Position numbers and translations under genes: made by a program. Source: UMGS1002 sp964570825 (lineage in GTDB: Bacteria; Bacillota; Clostridia; Oscillospirales; CAG-272). Taken from it: DNA of 64,000 nucleotides. Below, piece after piece: positions 60,499 through 64,000 of the stretch. Location of the stretch: NCBI GenBank assembly GCA_964570825.1, contig CAZMZJ010000008.1:1-64000 (forward strand), read 5' to 3'. Every line of letters starts with the position of its first letter. Within the stretch, counting starts at the first letter, position 1. Below the pieces are notes generated by a model. That model saw only the letters and a program-made list of their open reading frames with translations, ran no database searches and was not told where the DNA came from.

Positions 60499-62747
60499 CT
60501 GGCGGCTCCGTTGTTTTGATTTTTGTAGTAGTTCATAAGGCAACCATCAAGGATTATCTGCTTCTCGTCGGTAGTAAGTCCGTTTATTTCAAGTTTTATA
60601 TCGCCGACAGTTCCGTCTGCTTTGATAGTTTTTGCGATGAAAATCGTATCGCCTGCCACAAGCTTTGCGCGTATGTCTGGAACAAATATGAAGTCGCCCT
60701 GTGAAAGCTCGAATTTTTCGCCCTGTGCAAGGGTAAAGGGAAGAATTCCCAAGTTAATGCAGTTTGAACGGTAACGTTTGGTCGCATACTGGACGCAAAT
60801 ATTCGCAAGTCCGCCAAGCACCTTCTGGCATGACGCCGCCTGCTCGCGCGCGGAACCGTCGCCCGGGCGTGTCGCATAGATGCAGGAGCCGAACTGTGTT
60901 CTCCCGAGAAGATTGTCCGCGCTGCCAACAAGCGAAAGCACCTTCCTGATTTTTTCGGGAGAGCCGCCGGAGCGCCTTTCAGCTTCAATTTTTGCCGCCG
61001 CTTTAGCACGGGATACATAGTCCGGGACTCTGCGTGAAAGAGTAAATTCGGCAAGGCGCAGGGGATTTGAACGGTATGATGATGTTTCCCCTGAGGGAAT
61101 CAGCTCGTCTGTGGTTGTCACTTCGTCGCGTATTACAGCGGCAAGCTCGACGAGCAAGTTTTCGCCAAGTGAATACTGCGCTGGCCAGTCGGTGATATTC
61201 GGGCCCAAAATAAGTTTTGTTTCTGGCTTGGCTTTTCCGAATCCGTAATAAACTCGGTGTTCGTAAGGTGAGTTATCAAAGTGATAGTCATATGTCGGTG
61301 AAAGGTAATCAATTTCATCCGCCGGGGTAATCGCTCCGCCGTTTATTGCTGTGGCTGCGATGCTGCGCGAGTCCATTAGAGCAACTCCGGCTATCTGATG
61401 GTCTTTCGGTATCGATCCCTCGCGGTTCGGAAAATTCCGGGTAGTATGGCGGAGCGAAAGGCCGTTGTTTGCCGGGACGTCGCCTGCTCCGAAACAGGGG
61501 CCGCAGAAGGATGGTTTTATTACGGCGCCGTTTTTCAGCAGAGCCGAGGTTACTCCAATGCGCGTCAGCTCAAGCGATACCGGAACGCTTGTCGGATATA
61601 CTGAGAGCGAGAAATAATCGTTTCCGGCTCCGCCTTTCTCAAGAATTGACGATGCCTCGCAAATATTGTCGAACATGCCGCCGGCACATCCCGCAATAAT
61701 GCCCTGATCAGCGTAAACCTTGCCGCCTTTAATTTTGCTAAGCAGTGAAAATTTTTGCCCTTTGAATAAGTTTTGAGCTTCATTTTCTATCCTTGAGAGT
61801 ATATCGGAGGCGTTTGCAGTAAATTCTCTTATTGTATAGGCATTGGAGGGGTGGAAGGGCAGAGCTATCATTGGCTCAAGCTTTGAAAGATCAAACTCTA
61901 TGCAGCGGTCATAAAATGCGACGGCTCCGGGTTTGAGCTCTTTGTAGTCCTGCGGGCGTCCGTGGATCGCATAGTGCTTTTTTATCACATCGTCTGTTTC
62001 CCATATGGACGTAAGGCAGGTTGTTTCCGCTGTCATGACATCAATGCCGTTTCTGAAATCCACGGGCAGGGATGCGATACCGGGGCCTGCAAATTCAAGG
62101 ACAAGATTCTTGACAAATCCGGATTCGTACACCGCCTTGATAAGCGCTATAGCGGCATCATGCGGGCCGACGCCGCGGCGGGGTTTGCCGGTCAGATAGA
62201 CAAGTACTATCTCCGGATAGTTGATATCATAAGTGCGGCGGAGCAGCTGCTTTACAAGTTCGGGACCGCCCTCGCCGATTCCCATAGTGCCGAGAGCCCC
62301 GTAGCGCGTGTGAGAGTCTGAGCCGAGAATCATTGATCCGCATTTTGACATTTCCTCGCGCGCGTAGGAATGTATTACGCTCTGGTTTGCAGGGACATAT
62401 ATTCCGCCGTATTTTTTTGCGGCGGAAAGCCCGAATACATGGTCGTCCTCGTTGATTGTGCCGCCGACTGCGCAGAGTGAGTTATGGCAGTTAGTGAGAG
62501 CGTACGGCACTGGGAACTCGGTCATTCCGCTCGCCCGGGCGGTCTGTATTATGCCGACGTATGTAATATCGTGGGACACCAACGAATCAAAGCGGAGCAT
62601 AAGCTTGTCCTCTTTGCCAGAAATGTTATGTGCCTTTAGGATGCCGTAGGAAATTGTGTTTTTCCTCGCCTCGGCTGCGGGTACTGAAGATGTCGCGGAC
62701 AGTTTTCCGCCGGCTAAAAATATGCCGTTCTGGTGGAGCTTAATCAT
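60495..62747 (-). CDS. acn: Aconitate hydratase
   Basis: Fe-S hydratase interconverting citrate and isocitrate. Cluster cysteines are visible in AGCAGGMFDN (about 355-364) and SFCGPCFGAGD (about 420-430). The N-terminal ALTNCHNSLCAVGGTINEDD, SDSHTRYGALGTMGIGEGGP and the C-terminal swivelling domain (SNCINLGILPF) are present. 750 residues, in the range of the clostridial single-chain type. AGAGGAT lies before the ATG. Translationally coupled to icd. Confidence 0.93.
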   Translation of the reverse strand: MIKLHQNGIFLAGGKLSATSSVPAAEARKNTISYGILKAHNISGKEDKLMLRFDSLVSHDITYVGIIQTARASGMTEFPVPYALTNCHNSLCAVGGTINEDDHVFGLSAAKKYGGIYVPANQSVIHSYAREEMSKCGSMILGSDSHTRYGALGTMGIGEGGPELVKQLLRRTYDINYPEIVLVYLTGKPRRGVGPHDAAIALIKAVYESGFVKNLVLEFAGPGIASLPVDFRNGIDVMTAETTCLTSIWETDDVIKKHYAIHGRPQDYKELKPGAVAFYDRCIEFDLSKLEPMIALPFHPSNAYTIREFTANASDILSRIENEAQNLFKGQKFSLLSKIKGGKVYADQGIIAGCAGGMFDNICEASSILEKGGAGNDYFSLSVYPTSVPVSLELTRIGVTSALLKNGAVIKPSFCGPCFGAGDVPANNGLSLRHTTRNFPNREGSIPKDHQIAGVALMDSRSIAATAINGGAITPADEIDYLSPTYDYHFDNSPYEHRVYYGFGKAKPETKLILGPNITDWPAQYSLGENLLVELAAVIRDEVTTTDELIPSGETSSYRSNPLRLAEFTLSRRVPDYVSRAKAAAKIEAERRSGGSPEKIRKVLSLVGSADNLLGRTQFGSCIYATRPGDGSAREQAASCQKVLGGLANICVQYATKRYRSNCINLGILPFTLAQGEKFELSQGDFIFVPDIRAKLVAGDTIFIAKTIKADGTVGDIKLEINGLTTDEKQIILDGCLMNYYKNQNNGAAR

Positions 62748-62830
62748 AAATTCAGAAATCCTCTATAGGTTTATTTATATCCTTATGCAATCCGGCGTAG
62801 CCGGAAATAATTGATACGGACAATAAAAAC

Positions 62831-62859
62831 ATTTTAACATGATACATTGTAAAAGTCAA
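62831..62859 (-). promoter_or_regulatory. Promoter of acn-icd
   Basis: On the minus strand TTGACT (62859-62854) and TAAAAT (62836-62831), 17-bp spacer, with TG before the -10 (extended). The leader of about 75 nt contains a small CCGGC/GCCGG hairpin at 62798-62812. Confidence 0.7.
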
Positions 62860-62932
62860 TATTGCATTTATAATTTCGTCAACATATATACCCTTAAGCA
62901 TATATAATCACAGTATATAGTACTTCTTTTTG

Positions 62933-62961
62933 TTGACAAAGAAAAACAGCGATGTTATAAT
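62933..62961 (+). promoter_or_regulatory. Promoter of the transglutaminase-like gene
   Basis: TTGACA (62933-62938) and TATAAT (62956-62961), 17-bp spacer, with TG at 62953-62954. It is divergent from the acn promoter; the AT-rich stretch 62860-62932 between them shows nothing else. Confidence 0.85.
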
Positions 62962-63052
62962 AAATATGTTTATTTATTATTAAACTATTGGCGATACCGC
63001 CGAAAAATCATACGGCATAATGACATGTGCCAATACGCCACGGGAGTCATGT

Positions 63053-64000
63053 ATGAATCGGACCGCTCAAACTCCGCGCGCTTATCGCGATAAAAACAAA
63101 GATAAATATAAAAAAGATCAAAAAGATAGAATACTGATATTTTCTTCGCTTGCAATGGCGTCGGCAGCCATGTTGATTTTTATCCTGATACTGACGCTGC
63201 CGTTGCTTTTTCGGGGAAACACGTCGGAAAATGTCAAAAAAGGAACTGAAAACGATTTTAGCTGGGATACTACGGCGCCGGTTATTAAAGGAGTAAAAAA
63301 TCTCACTGTATATAAAGGAGAATCGGTCGCATACAGAAAAAATATTATTCTTGACGACAACAGCGGAAGCGGCAACGTCACGCTGACGGTTGATTCGAGC
63401 AAGGTTAATACTGATAAGCCCGGAACATATGTTGTGTATTATATTGCGACCGACAAAGCAGGAAATAAAACTTCGGTTTCGGTTTTTGTGACAGTCATAG
63501 AACCGCAGATTCCGCTTGAGAAGCTCAACGCGGCTGTGGACAATGTAATCGCCGCAATTATTACCGACGGAATGAGCAAGGAAGCACAATGCCGCGCTGT
63601 TTATAGCTATATTCAGGGGCACATTGCGTACGCCTCGACATCCGATAAGTCGGACTGGCGGGCTGAAGCCTACCGGGCGTTATTTGTCAGCGGGACAGGA
63701 GACTGCTTCAGCTTTTTTGCCGCAGCGAAAGCATTCCTTGACAGGCTCGGAATTGAAAATCTCGATATCCAGCGGACACCCGGACTGCTTGACGAAACGC
63801 ATTACTGGAGCCTTGTGAATATTGGCACCAGCGCGCAGCCGCGCTGGTATCACTTTGACGCCACAAGGCTGAGAGCGGAATACAACCACAGCGGATGTCT
63901 TCTTACAGAGGTTCAGATTGAAGCATATAACCATGTGAGAAAAAACTTTTATGCATACGATAAATCCGCATACCCCGAGGTCTGCAATATAATAATCACT
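63053..64000 (+). CDS. Membrane-anchored transglutaminase-like protein (3' end outside window)
   Basis: The frame runs open from ATG 63053, 6 nt after GGGAG, to the right edge (316 codons). Order: basic cytoplasmic N-terminus, one membrane segment at about 27-53 (ILIFSSLAMASAAMLIFILI), a bacterial Ig-like module at about 75-153 (APVIKGVKNLTVYKGESVAY to VYYIATDKAGNKTSVSVFV), then a transglutaminase-like domain. Its catalytic Cys-His-Asp triad is visible in GTGDCFSFFAAAK, ETHYWSLV and YHFDATR. The fold acts as a peptidase or protein cross-linker outside the cell; the substrate is unknown. Expressed from its own consensus promoter. Confidence 0.85.
   Translation, partial: MNRTAQTPRAYRDKNKDKYKKDQKDRILIFSSLAMASAAMLIFILILTLPLLFRGNTSENVKKGTENDFSWDTTAPVIKGVKNLTVYKGESVAYRKNIILDDNSGSGNVTLTVDSSKVNTDKPGTYVVYYIATDKAGNKTSVSVFVTVIEPQIPLEKLNAAVDNVIAAIITDGMSKEAQCRAVYSYIQGHIAYASTSDKSDWRAEAYRALFVSGTGDCFSFFAAAKAFLDRLGIENLDIQRTPGLLDETHYWSLVNIGTSAQPRWYHFDATRLRAEYNHSGCLLTEVQIEAYNHVRKNFYAYDKSAYPEVCNIIIT

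Noticed and set aside
1..64000. tRNA, rRNA, CRISPR arrays, prophage or transposase genes
   Set aside because: None was seen in the gene-free stretches; intergenic regions are short, and no spaced direct repeats or integrase/transposase motifs were found by eye.

Overview
The window looks like a chromosomal segment of an uncultured, low-to-medium GC member of the Clostridia (Bacillota). Evidence: a classical Firmicute-order S10-spc-alpha ribosomal cluster, zinc-binding (CxxC) versions of S14, S4, L36 and L24, sporulation genes ylbJ, yqfC and yqfD, a clostridial IspH-S1 fusion, DUF1385 and DUF3343 proteins, and consensus TTGACA/TATAAT promoters with strong AGGAGG ribosome sites. No phage, IS element, CRISPR array, tRNA or rRNA was seen; the window is mostly core genome.

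Layout. 1-7.7 kb: the 3' part of ftsZ, a 210-bp near-palindrome, then a nucleoside hydrolase, a GH20-type glycosidase and a large lamin-tail/PHP metallohydrolase. 7.7-10.5 kb (minus strand): rplJL with an L10 leader and attenuator, then a WYL-type regulator and an unknown membrane protein. 10.7-27.3 kb: a 336-nt structured leader with an attenuator, then rpsJ-rplC-rplD-rplW-rplB-rpsS-rplV-rpsC-rplP-rpmC-rpsQ-rplN-rplX-rplE-rpsN-rpsH-rplF-rplR-rpsE-rpmD-rplO-secY-adk-map-infA-rpmJ-rpsM-rpsK-rpsD-rpoA-rplQ and a terminator. 27.3-30 kb (minus): ylbJ, DUF3343 and a cysteine desulfurase. 30-37.2 kb: yqfC-yqfD-phoH-ybeY-era-recO-mutS2. 37.3-42.5 kb: rhamnulokinase, an AEC permease, a PRPP synthetase and DUF1385. 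42.5-45.2 kb (minus): a stub with an ATP-grasp-like N-terminal fold, an Asp/Glu racemase and a divergent MurE. 45.3-52.3 kb: a GNAT acetyltransferase; an RpiR regulator with the yhiN-like, cmk, plsC and ispH-rpsA genes; and a DUF436 protein. 52.5-59.3 kb: an RlmL-like methyltransferase, uvrA and a polar amino-acid ABC transporter. 59.3-62.8 kb (minus): aconitase and isocitrate dehydrogenase. The right edge holds the start of a membrane-anchored transglutaminase-like protein.

Most notable: (i) the amino-acid binding lipoprotein at 56.7 kb appears circularly permuted, with the usual C-terminal segment of an SBP_bac_3 domain placed at the N-terminus; (ii) infA has no ATG/GTG/TTG start that fits, and its best start is CTG behind a good Shine-Dalgarno; (iii) a compact murE-like/racemase/ATP-grasp-like module carries motifs unlike a standard DAP-adding MurE; (iv) a long structured S10-operon leader and two structured spacers inside the operon look regulatory; (v) L23 carries a lysine-rich insertion of about 40 residues; (vi) a 210-bp rod-like near-palindrome follows ftsZ.

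All assignments were made by reading translated sequence and motifs; no database search or folding program was run.
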